NCBI RefSeq assembly: GCF_031846245.1
Contig: NZ_JAVRIC010000007.1
Coordinates: forward strand, 98,829 to 162,828
Direction of reading: 5' to 3'
Source of the DNA: Banduia mediterranea
GTDB taxonomy: Bacteria > Pseudomonadota > Gammaproteobacteria > Nevskiales > Nevskiaceae
Length of the DNA: 64,000 bases
Shown here: one piece after another, positions 18,261 through 27,571 of the stretch
How positions within the stretch are numbered: position 1 is the first letter of the stretch
How the letters are laid out: each line of letters starts with the position of its first letter
Made by a program: the position numbers and the translations under genes
The notes under the pieces: model-generated
The model's database searches: none
Seen by the model: the letters and a program-made list of their open reading frames with translations, nothing else
What the model was told of the DNA's origin: nothing

Positions 18261-18881
18261 ATGCCGCAATACACCCGCAATCCCCCGCTGGATATTCCAG
18301 AGCTTGATCCGGACCCGCTGAAACAACTCGATAAATGGCTGGCCGATGCACGCGAGGCCGGCATGATCGATCCCACCGCGATGGCCCTGGGCACCGCTAC
18401 TCCGGACGGGCGTCCCTCGGTGCGCATCGTGCTGTTCAAGGGCTTTCGGCACGGCGGTCTGAACTTTTACACGCACCTGTTGTCGCGCAAAGGTCTTGAA
18501 CTTGAGATGAACCCCTTTGTTGCGGCCACGTTCTGGTGGGACCGGCTGGAGCGCCAGGTCCGCGTCGAAGGGCGGGTTTCGCGCCTTCCGGAGACGGTGG
18601 CCCGCGATTATTTTCAGTCGCGACCACGTGAAAGTCAGCTTTCGGCCTATACCTCGCGACAATCGCAGGTGGTGGGCAGCCGTGAGGCGCTGGACGCGCG
18701 CATGCGCGACAACGCGCAGAAGTTCGAAGGTCAGGCGATCCCGTTTCCCGACAGCTGGGGCGGTTATTCGCTGGAGCCGGAATCCTTCGAATTCTGGCAG
18801 GGCCGGCCGGGCCGTACCCACGACCGGCTCTTGTACCGCCGCTGCGTCAAGGCCTGGAAGATTGAGCGCCTCGAACCCTGA
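18261..18881 (+). CDS. pdxH: pyridoxamine 5'-phosphate oxidase
   Basis: A 206-residue FMN enzyme that makes pyridoxal 5'-phosphate from pyridoxine or pyridoxamine phosphate. FMN-binding PSVRIVLFKGF and FYTHLLSRKG, the C-terminal PDSWGGYSLEP and FEFWQGRPGRTHDR-type substrate motif, and the terminal KAWKIERLEP are all present. The ATG at 18261 gives the normal length. It is divergent from acuI and overlaps the following cupin gene by 20 bp. Confidence 0.95.
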   Translation: MPQYTRNPPLDIPELDPDPLKQLDKWLADAREAGMIDPTAMALGTATPDGRPSVRIVLFKGFRHGGLNFYTHLLSRKGLELEMNPFVAATFWWDRLERQVRVEGRVSRLPETVARDYFQSRPRESQLSAYTSRQSQVVGSREALDARMRDNAQKFEGQAIPFPDSWGGYSLEPESFEFWQGRPGRTHDRLLYRRCVKAWKIERLEP

Positions 18882-19359
18882 GGGCGCCAAGTGGGTCGCG
18901 CGGCTGGGGCTGGAGCGCCACCCCGAAGGTGGCTGGTACCGGCGCATCTACCAGTCCGCGCACACGCTGAACACCAGGCACGGCGAACGCTGCTGCGCCA
19001 GCAGCATCCACTACCTGCTGGATCGGGGCTCGCCGATCGGCCGTCTGCACCGCAACCGCAGCGACATTCTGCACGTACTGCAGTCCGGCGGACCGCTGGA
19101 ATATCTGAGCTACGACGAGTCACGGCCACCGCGCCGGACGACGCTGGGCTTCCACGCCCCGGATGCGATTTCGCTGTTGATTCCCGGCGGCATCTGGAAG
19201 GGCTCGCGTCTGCTTGGCGAGGCCTCGCATGCGCTGGTCACGGAGCTGGTGATCCCCGGATTCGACTGGCAGGACCATCGCTACGCCGATCACCACTGGT
19301 GGCAACAGCAGACACAGGCCTTTCAGGCAATGCTCGCGCCGTTCATCGCGGACGACTGA
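18862..19359 (+). CDS. cupin (DUF985) family protein
   Basis: About 165 residues forming one cupin barrel of the DUF985 type: LERHPEGGWYRRIYQSA, SSIHYLLDRGSPIGRLHRN, SDILHVLQSGGPLEYL, then LGFHAPDAISLLIPGGIWKG and VIPGFDWQDH near the end. No ATG fits; a TTG at 18862, within the last codons of pdxH, is the best start and implies coupling to pdxH. A later non-ATG start cannot be excluded. DUF985 proteins resemble sugar-epimerase/isomerase cupins but have no firm function. Confidence 0.75.
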   Translation: MSASNPEGAKWVARLGLERHPEGGWYRRIYQSAHTLNTRHGERCCASSIHYLLDRGSPIGRLHRNRSDILHVLQSGGPLEYLSYDESRPPRRTTLGFHAPDAISLLIPGGIWKGSRLLGEASHALVTELVIPGFDWQDHRYADHHWWQQQTQAFQAMLAPFIADD

Positions 19360-19526
19360 CACCGGAAGGCGGCCCGGCGCAGCGCGACAAGCTCCGCCGC
19401 TTTCGTTACCTTTCCCGCCCCCGGGACCGTTCGCGACAGTGCGCGGGCCCGGACGTGTCGATGGAACCCTTGTCCCTCGACGACACTCCAAGACGACGAC
19501 AATAACCAGATCACCGGGAGATCTCC

Positions 19527-20474
19527 GTGAACCGACGCCCTCTGTTGCTGCTCGCAGCCGCCATCGTGGTGGTCATCGCGATCATCGGGTTGTGGCCCGG
19601 CAAGGACCAGGACGAGCCGCCCACCGCCGACGGCAGCGCTGCGGCGGACGCTTACGTCGAAGCGATGGGCCGGCAACACGAAGGCGATACTCCGCAGGCC
19701 AGCGAAGCGGCCAAGCAGCCGCCCACCGCCGCTGTCGAGCACGAGACCGTCAGCTACGGCTCGGTCAACGGCGAGGACTTCAACGGCTATCTGGCACGCC
19801 CGGCGGGCGTGGAAGGTGCACTGCCGGCACTGGTGATGTATCACGAATGGTGGGGACTCAACGACAACATCCGGGCGATGGCGGATCGTCTGGCCGCTCA
19901 TGGATATCTGGTGCTGGCCGCGGACTTCTACGACGGCCAGATCTACGACACCCGGACCGGCGCACAACAGGCCATGAACGCAGCCCTCGACGACAAGGCG
20001 CGACTGGCGGCCAACATCTACGCAGCCTTCGACTACATCAAGTCCAAGGGTGCACCGCAGGTCGGCGTGATCGGCTGGTGCTTCGGCGGCTCGATGGCTT
20101 TCCAGAACGTGCTGCTGACCCCCGCCGGACTGGACGCCGCGGTGATCTACTACGGACAGGTCGGCGGCGACGCCGAAAAGCTGGCGCCAATCCAGTCGCC
20201 GATTCTGGCGTTTTTCGGCGGGAAGGACGACAGCATCCCCCCGAAGGCCATCGAGTCGTTCGAAAGCACCATGCACGATCTCGACAAGTCGCTTGAGGTC
20301 CATGTCTACGCTGACGCTGGTCATGGTTTTGCCAACCCGTCCGGCAAGGCCTACCAAAAGAAAGCCGCGGAAGATGCCTGGGCGCGCACGCTGGCGTTCC
20401 TGCAGGCGCACATGAGCCCGGTCGGCGACGAAGCCGCGGCATCGCCCGCAGACTCCGATGACAATCCCGGCTGA
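19527..20474 (+). CDS. exported dienelactone hydrolase family protein
   Basis: A 315-residue alpha/beta hydrolase. An N-terminal hydrophobic segment (about residues 5-22) acts as signal or anchor, followed by a low-complexity linker to about residue 75. The catalytic triad of the dienelactone hydrolase family is visible: Cys in VIGWCFGGSMA, Asp in FFGGKDDSIP and His in YADAGHGFANP. Translation starts at a GTG with GGGAGA upstream. The periplasmic location is unusual for a chlorocatechol enzyme; a general esterase role is more likely. Substrate unknown. Confidence 0.82.
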   Translation: MNRRPLLLLAAAIVVVIAIIGLWPGKDQDEPPTADGSAAADAYVEAMGRQHEGDTPQASEAAKQPPTAAVEHETVSYGSVNGEDFNGYLARPAGVEGALPALVMYHEWWGLNDNIRAMADRLAAHGYLVLAADFYDGQIYDTRTGAQQAMNAALDDKARLAANIYAAFDYIKSKGAPQVGVIGWCFGGSMAFQNVLLTPAGLDAAVIYYGQVGGDAEKLAPIQSPILAFFGGKDDSIPPKAIESFESTMHDLDKSLEVHVYADAGHGFANPSGKAYQKKAAEDAWARTLAFLQAHMSPVGDEAAASPADSDDNPG

Positions 20475-20576
20475 GCCGACTGACGCAGCCGGGACAGCGG
20501 CTGATCCGTGCTTGTCGCCACGCGATTGCTTGCGCATGATGGACGCCCTTCGTCTGAACGGGATCACCCCGCCCCC

Positions 20577-21359
20577 ATGATCCGCAGCTCCGCCTTCAAG
20601 TACGGCGTACTCGTCGCCCTGAGCCTGTCGCTGCTTGTCGCCTGTGCGACCTCGCCGCTGGGTCGGCGTCAGCTCAAGCTGTTCTCCGAGCAGGAGATCG
20701 CGCAGATGGGCGTTCAGTCCTATCAGGAGCTGAAAAGCGAAACGCCGGTCACCAAGGACGCCTCGGTCAACCGCTACGTACAGTGTGTAGCGCAGGCGAT
20801 CACCCGCCAGGTTGCGGGTAACACGGTATGGGAAGTCAATGTCTTTGCCGAGGATCAGGCCAACGCCTTCGCCCTGCCCGGCGGCAAGATCGGCGTCTAC
20901 ACCGGCCTGCTCGACGTGGCCAAGAACCAGAGCCAGCTGGCCGCCGTCATCGGCCATGAAGTGGGCCATGTCATCGCCGGCCACTCGAACGAGCGGGTGT
21001 CCTCGCAGGCCGTGGCGCAGCTCGGCGGGCAGCTCACCTACGCCGCGACCGGCATCGATCCGCAGCTGCTCGGTGTGGCCGCGCAGACCTTCTTCCTGCT
21101 GCCGTATTCACGCGCGCATGAAAGCGAGGCCGACCTGATCGGCGAAGACCTGATGGCGGATGCGGGCTTCGACCCGCGCGAGAGCATCCAGTTGTGGATC
21201 AACATGGGCCGGCTCAACAACGGCGAGCGCCCGCCGCAGTTCCTGTCGACCCATCCTTCACCCGAAAACCGTATCCGCGACCTGAACAATCGTCTGGAGC
21301 ATTCGATGGCGATCTACAACCAGGCACGCGCCGCGGGGCGTCGGCCGAACTGCAAGTAA
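20577..21359 (+). CDS. M48 family metallopeptidase lipoprotein
   Basis: A 260-residue zinc peptidase. Lipobox LVAC puts the lipidated Cys at residue 23; the catalytic HEVGH is at 127-131, and the third zinc ligand lies in SRAHESEADLIGEDLM. The C-terminal FLSTHPSPENRI motif is typical of the Oma1/LoiP/YggG branch, lipoproteins of the outer membrane involved in quality control of misfolded outer-membrane or periplasmic proteins. The ATG at 20577 gives a proper lipoprotein signal. Convergent with the ABC ATPase gene. Confidence 0.88.
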   Translation: MIRSSAFKYGVLVALSLSLLVACATSPLGRRQLKLFSEQEIAQMGVQSYQELKSETPVTKDASVNRYVQCVAQAITRQVAGNTVWEVNVFAEDQANAFALPGGKIGVYTGLLDVAKNQSQLAAVIGHEVGHVIAGHSNERVSSQAVAQLGGQLTYAATGIDPQLLGVAAQTFFLLPYSRAHESEADLIGEDLMADAGFDPRESIQLWINMGRLNNGERPPQFLSTHPSPENRIRDLNNRLEHSMAIYNQARAAGRRPNCK

Positions 21360-21447
21360 GGGGTGAGGCGGGAAGGCTGGCAACCGCCGCGGCCTTTTCG
21401 CGCTTCTACGCCTCACACCTCGCGCCTTTCCCCCTCACGCACATAGT

Positions 21448-22476
21448 TCACGCCGTCCGCGGAATCATCGGACTCTCGGCATAGGCCGCGAAATGGCAGG
21501 CCGAATAGCCGCCGCTGGGAACCCGGCGCAGGACCGGCACCTGTTGCGCGCAGACATGATCGACCAGCGGACAGCGCGTTCTGAACACGCAACCGCTGGG
21601 CGGATTCGAGGGACTCGGAATCTCGCCGATCAACTCCACGCGCTCGCCCGGAAGCTGTGCTTCGAAATCCGGTACGGCCGACAGCAGAGCACGCGTGTAA
21701 GGATGCTGCGGTGCTTCGAACAGCGCGTCGCGCGCCGACTGCTCCATGACCTTGCCCAGGTACATCACCATCACCCGATGGCTGAGCTGGCGCACCACCG
21801 CCAGATCGTGGGAGATGAACAACATCGCCAGTCCGTACTCGCGCTGCAGGTCCACCAGCAAATGGACGATCTGGGCCTGCACCGAAACATCCAGCGCACT
21901 CACCGGCTCGTCACAGATCAATACCTTGGGGCGGACCACCAGGGCGCGCGCAATACCGACGCGCTGGCACTGACCGCCCGAGATTTCATGCGGATAACGA
22001 TCCTTCAGCTCCGCATCCAGACCGACACGCTGCATCATTTCGAGCACGCGGGCGCTGCGCTCGTTGGCCCCCACCTCGGGACATAGTGTCTTCAGCGGTT
22101 CGGCGATGCACTGTGCAATGCTCATGCGCGGATTGAGGCTCGCCTGCGGGTCCTGGAAAACGATTTGGACCTCGCGGCGCAGCGGCCGCCAGTCGGCGTC
22201 GCTGTAAGCGGTGACGTTGTGACCGTCGATGCTGATCTGCCCGCCCGTCGGCGTCTCGAGCCCGACCAGAGCGCGCGCCAGCGTGGACTTGCCGCAACCG
22301 GATTCACCGACAATACCGAGAGTCTCGCCGGCATGGAGGTCGAAATGCATGTCGTCGACCGCCTTGATCACGCCGCACGGCCCGAACAAGGGCCAGACAC
22401 GCCCCCGCTTCAGCGGATAGTGAACTCGAAGGCGCCGCACCGAAAGAACCGGACGTCGCGTAGCTACTGTAAACAT
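21448..22476 (-). CDS. orphan oligopeptide/dipeptide ABC transporter ATPase (OppF/DppF type)
   Basis: A 342-residue ATPase. Walker A GESGCGKST near residue 63, Q-loop VFQDPQASLNPRM, signature EISGGQCQRVGIARAL (ISGGQ with an unusual Cys), Walker B LICDEPVSALD, and the C-terminal oligopeptide domain with four cysteines (SGCVFRTRCP, VCAQ, YSACHF) that in some homologues binds an iron-sulfur cluster. OppF normally works with OppD, two permeases and a binding protein; none is in the window, although other copies may be elsewhere. The ATG at 22476 has GAGAGGG upstream. Confidence 0.88.
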   Translation of the reverse strand: MFTVATRRPVLSVRRLRVHYPLKRGRVWPLFGPCGVIKAVDDMHFDLHAGETLGIVGESGCGKSTLARALVGLETPTGGQISIDGHNVTAYSDADWRPLRREVQIVFQDPQASLNPRMSIAQCIAEPLKTLCPEVGANERSARVLEMMQRVGLDAELKDRYPHEISGGQCQRVGIARALVVRPKVLICDEPVSALDVSVQAQIVHLLVDLQREYGLAMLFISHDLAVVRQLSHRVMVMYLGKVMEQSARDALFEAPQHPYTRALLSAVPDFEAQLPGERVELIGEIPSPSNPPSGCVFRTRCPLVDHVCAQQVPVLRRVPSGGYSACHFAAYAESPMIPRTA

Positions 22477-22579
22477 GGCGCCTCGCCCTCTCAACCTGAA
22501 CGGCTGCAGACGATTCTGCCGCCGTTCGGCGGGCGCAACTGTGCCCCGCGTCGCGGGACACGGCAATCCCCCATATCGG

Positions 22580-23047
22580 TTACTCGAGCAGACTGCGCAG
22601 CATCCATGCGGTCTTCTCGTGCAATTGCATGCGCTGTGTCAGCAGATCGGCCGTGGCTTCGTCGTCGGCCTGCTCGGCCTGCTGGAACACCTCGCGAGCG
22701 GTCCGCGCAACGGTTTCATGACCGCCGACGAGCTGGACCACCATGTCCTTCCACTCCGGTACGCCCGGTTCTTCCTCGATCTGCGAGAGTTCGGCGTACT
22801 GCTTGTAGGAACCGGGAGCGGGATAGCCAAGCGCGCGGATGCGCTCGGCAATCTGGTCGACCGCCGTCGCGGATTCAGTGTACTGGCCCTCGAACATCAG
22901 ATGCAGGGTGTTGAACATCGGACCCGTCACGTTCCAGTGAAAATTGTGCGTCTTGAGATATAGCGTGTACTCGTCCGCCAGCACCCGACTCAGCCCCTTG
23001 GCGATGGCCTGACGCTGTTCCTGGCTGATTCCGATATCGATCTTCAT
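22580..23047 (-). CDS. dps: Dps family DNA-protecting ferritin-like protein
   Basis: A 155-residue mini-ferritin. The ferroxidase residues are recognisable in KTHNFHWNVTGPMF and HLMFEGQYTESATAVDQIAERI. Dps dodecamers oxidise and store iron with peroxide and shield DNA. The N-terminus lacks a long Lys-rich tail. About 245 bp of AT-richer DNA (23048-23294) precedes it and probably holds its promoter; I see no convincing OxyR site there. Not obviously linked to its neighbours. Confidence 0.92.
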   Translation of the reverse strand: MKIDIGISQEQRQAIAKGLSRVLADEYTLYLKTHNFHWNVTGPMFNTLHLMFEGQYTESATAVDQIAERIRALGYPAPGSYKQYAELSQIEEEPGVPEWKDMVVQLVGGHETVARTAREVFQQAEQADDEATADLLTQRMQLHEKTAWMLRSLLE

Positions 23048-23294
23048 GGTTCTGCCCTTAAATATGGATGAACGAACGCAACAGACAGCGCCCGATATGT
23101 ATTGCGTAAATTAATACTGGTCCGCTTAACAATCCATTAATTCTATTGAAACGAGGGTCTCGCATCGTCGCGCAGGATGATGCGCGGTCCAGCGGCCATG
23201 TCGGCAGAGGCACCTTGAAAATGAATCCTGTGCCAGGCAGGCTGCCCATCTCCCGCTTCAATTGTAGCGACGCGCCGGGCGGGCGGAGCCACCG

Positions 23295-24251
23295 CTAGTG
23301 CGGCGAAATCGCCTTTTGCTTGCGATAGTACGAAAAGATATCGCTCAGGCTGTGCCTGGGGGACCAGCCGAAGGTATCGCGGAAAGTGTGCCCATCGATG
23401 ATCACCGGATATTTGAAATAGTTGATCAGATAAGGCGGAAAGAACGCGTTCCAGTTGAGCAGACCACTGATCGCCTTGGGTAGCATCGGCGGCACCGAGG
23501 GCACCGGCAACTTGCGGCATCCCGCCTGCACGACGGCCTCCTGATAGGGCACCCAGTCTTCGGGCGCCACGTTGTAGATGCCGGGCCGGTTCCTTTCGAA
23601 AGCCAGCACCATCGCCTCGGCCATGTCCTCGACATGGACGAACTGCATCATCGGAGAAAACCCCGTCAGCACCGGTGCCAGCGGTCTCGACAGCAGCAGC
23701 GACATACTGTTCTTGACGCCCGGACCGAGCACATTGCATGGCCGCAGGATCGTCATGTGCAGCTTGCGATGCTTCCACAGATAGATCTGCGCGAGGCTTT
23801 CGAGTTCGACCGAATCCACCAGATCCTGGGTCACCTCGGAGGCCTTGAGCGGCGCCTCTTCCGACAACAATGCCGGATTGTAGGGACTGGCGCCGTAGAC
23901 GAAATACGTGGAATGCATGACGACCTGCGAAACCTTGTACTTGCAGCACAGGTCGAGCAGGCGCTTCGCACCGAGCACATTGGTGTTGTAACGGCGCAGG
24001 CGATCGGATTCATGCGCGAACATGCGGCCGATGTGCAGCACGGCGTCGAACTGGTGGCGGCGGAAGATGTCCTCGAAGCCGCGCGTATGTGTGGCGACCT
24101 TGTACGAGGGAATGCCCTCGTCGGTCTCGACGCGACGGCGAAAGTCCACAGCAACGACGTTGTGGCGCTCGTGAAGCCGGGCGATCACGCGCTTGGCGAG
24201 CGCACCGGCGGCGCCGGTCACCAGAACCGTCTTTCTTTTCGGGGGCGGCAT
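23295..24251 (-). CDS. NAD-dependent epimerase/dehydratase family protein
   Basis: A 318-residue extended short-chain dehydrogenase. The Rossmann motif is TGAAGALAKRV near residue 12; a Ser-Thr-Tyr cluster (HSTYFVYGASPYN) near 115 marks the catalytic region, and ILRPCNVLGPG is a typical NAD-epimerase segment. The lysine spaced four residues from the Tyr in the usual YxxxK is not evident, so catalysis may differ. It starts 1 bp after the acyltransferase stop, so the two are one transcript and may act on a common lipid or glycolipid. Substrate unknown. Confidence 0.8.
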   Translation of the reverse strand: MPPPKRKTVLVTGAAGALAKRVIARLHERHNVVAVDFRRRVETDEGIPSYKVATHTRGFEDIFRRHQFDAVLHIGRMFAHESDRLRRYNTNVLGAKRLLDLCCKYKVSQVVMHSTYFVYGASPYNPALLSEEAPLKASEVTQDLVDSVELESLAQIYLWKHRKLHMTILRPCNVLGPGVKNSMSLLLSRPLAPVLTGFSPMMQFVHVEDMAEAMVLAFERNRPGIYNVAPEDWVPYQEAVVQAGCRKLPVPSVPPMLPKAISGLLNWNAFFPPYLINYFKYPVIIDGHTFRDTFGWSPRHSLSDIFSYYRKQKAISPH

Positions 24252-24252
24252 G

Positions 24253-25092
24253 CTAAAAGACCTTCTTCCGTTCCTTCAGACCCTTGCGTATCAAGCCCCC
24301 GATCGCCTTCTTGACCATGTCGACCCGCGCCAGCACTTCGTCCTCGCTCTGCACCGGGCATTCGAAGCGCATCGGCTCGCCGAAGTTGAGGATCACGCGC
24401 GCCGGTAGCGGCAACGGCGGCGCGATCGGCACATAGGGCACCCCGAGCAGACGCGCCAGCGGCGAGATATTGAACAGGGAGGGCATGGTTTCCTCGCAGC
24501 CCACCACGCCGACCGGCACGATCGGCGCATTGTGCTGCAAGGCCAGGTGCATGAATCCGTTACCGAATCGCTGCAGCTGGTAGCGGTCACGGTAGAGCTT
24601 GCCGCTGCCGCGTATTCCCTCGGGAAACACCACCACGGCTTCCTCGCGTTCGAGCATGCGCCCGCAATTGACCGGGTCTCCGATCACCCCGCCAATCGCA
24701 TTGAGCCAGTTTCCCAGCCACGGCACCGTCGGGAAGAAGCGTTCGATCATGGCGCGACCGGCGCGCGGACCGTGCGGATTGGTCAACATCGAGTAGCCGA
24801 TCAGCAGACCGTCCATCGGCAGCTGGCCCGAATGATTCGGCACGATCAGAACCCGGCCCTGCGCCGGAATGTTTTCCAGTCCGTGCGCAACCACGCGGAA
24901 ATAGTGCTCGTAGAGCCAACGCACCGGCGGCACCCCGAGCTTGATCGCATCTTCGTTGTATCCCCAGGGGTCGTAGCCGAAGCTGCCGAGTGGCTTGGGA
25001 ACACGCGCCAGCAGGCCCTGAATCTCGGCACTGACGAATCGATCGGTCAATTTCTGCTTCAGGCTGGTTTGCTGCATTGCATGGGCCGGCAT
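24253..25092 (-). CDS. lysophospholipid acyltransferase family protein
   Basis: A 279-residue PlsC-like acyltransferase. The first catalytic motif appears as NHSGQLPMDG (His and Asp six residues apart instead of four, a spacing I recall in one bacterial subfamily), followed by AGRAMIERFF and VVVFPEGIRGSGK. Such enzymes add an acyl chain to glycerolipids at the inner face of the membrane. The ATG at 25092 has a strong AAGGAGG 11 nt upstream; another ATG lies five codons later. Forms an operon with the epimerase gene. Confidence 0.85.
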   Translation of the reverse strand: MPAHAMQQTSLKQKLTDRFVSAEIQGLLARVPKPLGSFGYDPWGYNEDAIKLGVPPVRWLYEHYFRVVAHGLENIPAQGRVLIVPNHSGQLPMDGLLIGYSMLTNPHGPRAGRAMIERFFPTVPWLGNWLNAIGGVIGDPVNCGRMLEREEAVVVFPEGIRGSGKLYRDRYQLQRFGNGFMHLALQHNAPIVPVGVVGCEETMPSLFNISPLARLLGVPYVPIAPPLPLPARVILNFGEPMRFECPVQSEDEVLARVDMVKKAIGGLIRKGLKERKKVF

Positions 25093-25247
25093 GTCCCGGC
25101 CCGCCTCCTTCAGGCAATCGGTACAACTTTGCGTGTGCTGCCGACATGAACACGAGTGGAGAGCCTGCAGGTTCGCCGGTCCGGTCGGACTTGTGTCTGC
25201 ACTATAGCGAGAACCGCAGGACCGCGGCCACGCAAACCACCGGCTGT

Positions 25248-27068
25248 TCAGTCGCGGGCTTGCTCGCTGGTCTGCGGCGCGAGCGCGCGGCGCTGAAGAT
25301 TCCACAGCCGTGCATAGTCGCCGTCAGCAGCCAATAGCGCAGCATGATGACCGCGTTCGACGATAAGGCCGTGACGCAGCACGATGATTTCGTCGGCATC
25401 GACCACGGTCGACAGCCGGTGTGCGATCACCAGCGTGGTGCGCTGCCGCGCCGCTTCCGCCAGTGCGCCCAGAATCGCCCGCTCCGATTCAGTGTCCAGC
25501 GAGGACGTCGCCTCGTCGAAGATCATGATCGGCGGATCCTTGAGCAGCGCCCTTGCGATGCTTACGCGCTGCTTTTCTCCGCCCGAGAGCTTCAGGCCGC
25601 GTTCGCCGACCTGCGTATCAAGGCCGTCCGGCAGTTGAGCGACGAAACCGTCCAGATGCGCCAGCCGCACCACGCGTTCGATATCCTCGCGCGAGGCGCC
25701 CGGCCGGCCGTAGCCGATGTTGTAGGCCAGGCTGTCATTGAACAGGACGGTGTCTTGCGGCACGACGCCGATATGCGTGCGCAGGCTGTTCTGCGTGTAG
25801 TCGGTGATGTCGCGCCCGTCCACGAGTATCCGCCCCCGGTCCGGATCGTAGAACCGGAACAGCAGGCGCGCCAGTGTGGATTTTCCGGCCCCGCTCGGCC
25901 CGACCACGGCCACGGTCCTGCCGGCCGGAATCTCGAAACTCAGCTCGCGCAGAATCGGTCGGCTCGCGTCATAGGCGAAGCCCACCTGCTCGAATCGCAC
26001 CGCCGCCGAGCTCACCGCCAGGGTTCGCGCGCCGGGTTCGTCGACCACGGCCGGCGGCACGTCCAGCATCGTCAGCATGCGCTGCATGTCGGTCAACGCC
26101 CTGCGGATTTCGCGATAGACGAAACCCAGCACGTTCAAGGGAATGAACAATTGCGTCATGTAGGCGTTGATGGCCACGAAATCGCCGATCGTCATGTCGC
26201 CGGCCGCCACCTGCACCGAGGCCAGCACCATGATGCCCGTGACCGAACCGGCGATGATGACCGCCTGGCCGATATTGAGCGTCGCCAGCGACTTGCGGTT
26301 GCGCCGTTGCGCGCGTTCCCAGTCCGCCAGCGCCCGGTCATACTCGCGCGCCTCGTAATCCTCGTTGACGAACAGCTTCACGGTTTCGTAGTTCAGCAGC
26401 GAATCGATGGCGCGCGTATTGGCCTGCGAATCCAGCTGATTGGCGGTACGCACGAAACGCGTGCGCCATTCGGTCACCATCACCGAGAACAGTACGTACA
26501 AGCTGACGGCACCGAGCACGATCAGGGCATAGACCCAGCCGTACTGGACCAGCAGGATCCCGGCCACCAGCAACATCTCGAACAGGGTCGGAACGATGTT
26601 GAAAGTGAGGAAGCGCAGCAGAAAGCTGATGCCCGAAACGCCGCGCTCGATGTCGCGCGACAGACCGCCGGTCTGGCGCGACAGGTGATAGCTCAGGTCC
26701 AGACGATGCAGGTGACGGAACACTTCCAATGCGGCACGGCGCATCGCGCGTTCGGCGACGCGGCCGAAGATGACGTCACGCAGCTCGGAGAACAACACCA
26801 CGATCAGTCGCAGCACGCCATAGAACAACAGCAGCAGCAACGGAATTGCGACCACCGCCGCAGCCTCGGTGTCGAGCGCATCGACCAGATGCTTCATCAC
26901 CATCGGCAGGCTCACGCCGGCCAGCTTGGCGGCGACCAGCAGGCTCAGCGCAATGCCGACGCGCAGCGGGAATTCACGCAGATAGGGCCACAGCCTGCCA
27001 AGGCTGCGCCACTCCGGCTTCGCTGGCATTCCGGATTCGGGCAGCGACGAAGGGCGGCGCGCGGGCAC
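25248..27068 (-). CDS. ABC transporter, fused permease and ATPase (ATM1/HMT1 type)
   Basis: A 606-residue half-transporter. Six transmembrane helices occupy about residues 25-310; intracellular loop motifs include SRDIERGVSGISFLLRF and ETVKLFVNE, both characteristic of the ATM1/HMT1 family. The ATPase has Walker A GPSGAGKST, signature LSGGEKQRVSIARALL and Walker B IMIFDEATSSLD. ATM1-type exporters move glutathione-linked sulfur species or metals. A GTG at 27068 is the longest start, 29 bp after the CBS gene; an ATG at 27029 is possible. Neither has a strong ribosome site. Confidence 0.88.
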   Translation of the reverse strand: MPARRPSSLPESGMPAKPEWRSLGRLWPYLREFPLRVGIALSLLVAAKLAGVSLPMVMKHLVDALDTEAAAVVAIPLLLLLFYGVLRLIVVLFSELRDVIFGRVAERAMRRAALEVFRHLHRLDLSYHLSRQTGGLSRDIERGVSGISFLLRFLTFNIVPTLFEMLLVAGILLVQYGWVYALIVLGAVSLYVLFSVMVTEWRTRFVRTANQLDSQANTRAIDSLLNYETVKLFVNEDYEAREYDRALADWERAQRRNRKSLATLNIGQAVIIAGSVTGIMVLASVQVAAGDMTIGDFVAINAYMTQLFIPLNVLGFVYREIRRALTDMQRMLTMLDVPPAVVDEPGARTLAVSSAAVRFEQVGFAYDASRPILRELSFEIPAGRTVAVVGPSGAGKSTLARLLFRFYDPDRGRILVDGRDITDYTQNSLRTHIGVVPQDTVLFNDSLAYNIGYGRPGASREDIERVVRLAHLDGFVAQLPDGLDTQVGERGLKLSGGEKQRVSIARALLKDPPIMIFDEATSSLDTESERAILGALAEAARQRTTLVIAHRLSTVVDADEIIVLRHGLIVERGHHAALLAADGDYARLWNLQRRALAPQTSEQARD

Positions 27069-27097
27069 CGTTCAGACGACCCGCAGCCCGGATCCGC

Positions 27098-27514
27098 TCA
27101 AACCGGATACTTGCCGCGCATCGAGTCTATGGCGCGCAGCACGTGGCTACGCGTGATGTGGCCGATGACACGGTTGTCGCCAACCACCGGGTAGAGCTTG
27201 AACGGTGATCCGACGAAACGCCGCGCGACATCGAGAATACTGTCGTCGGCATCCACGGTGATCACGCTGGTGGACATGAACTGCGAGACCTTGCCGCCCC
27301 ATTCGCCATGGTAGCCGGCATTGAGGGCGACCTGGATGCAGTCCTTTTCGGAGAGGATGCCGACAAGATTGCCGAGCCGGTCGAACACCGGGCCGGCGGA
27401 ACAGCCGTTTTCAAGCAGCAGCTGTATCGCCGTCAGCACGTCCATGTCGGCGGAGAAACTGACGAGGTTGGCCGACATGAAGTCCCTGGCCGTGACGTTC
27501 TGCAATGTGGCCAT
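27098..27514 (-). CDS. tandem CBS-domain protein
   Basis: A 138-residue protein made almost only of a CBS pair (about 8-65 and 75-135): FDRLGNLVGILSEKDCI and VVGDNRVIGHITRSHVLRAI are the adenosyl-ligand-binding strands. Stand-alone CBS pairs bind AMP, ATP or similar nucleotides and regulate partner proteins. It is just upstream of the ABC exporter on the same strand, so it could sense the energy state for it, but this is context only. Confidence 0.85.
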   Translation of the reverse strand: MATLQNVTARDFMSANLVSFSADMDVLTAIQLLLENGCSAGPVFDRLGNLVGILSEKDCIQVALNAGYHGEWGGKVSQFMSTSVITVDADDSILDVARRFVGSPFKLYPVVGDNRVIGHITRSHVLRAIDSMRGKYPV

Positions 27515-27571
27515 CTCCCCAACTCCATCCGTCGCGAGGACGGCGCTGTACGCTGTTGCAATGCCGGGCGA

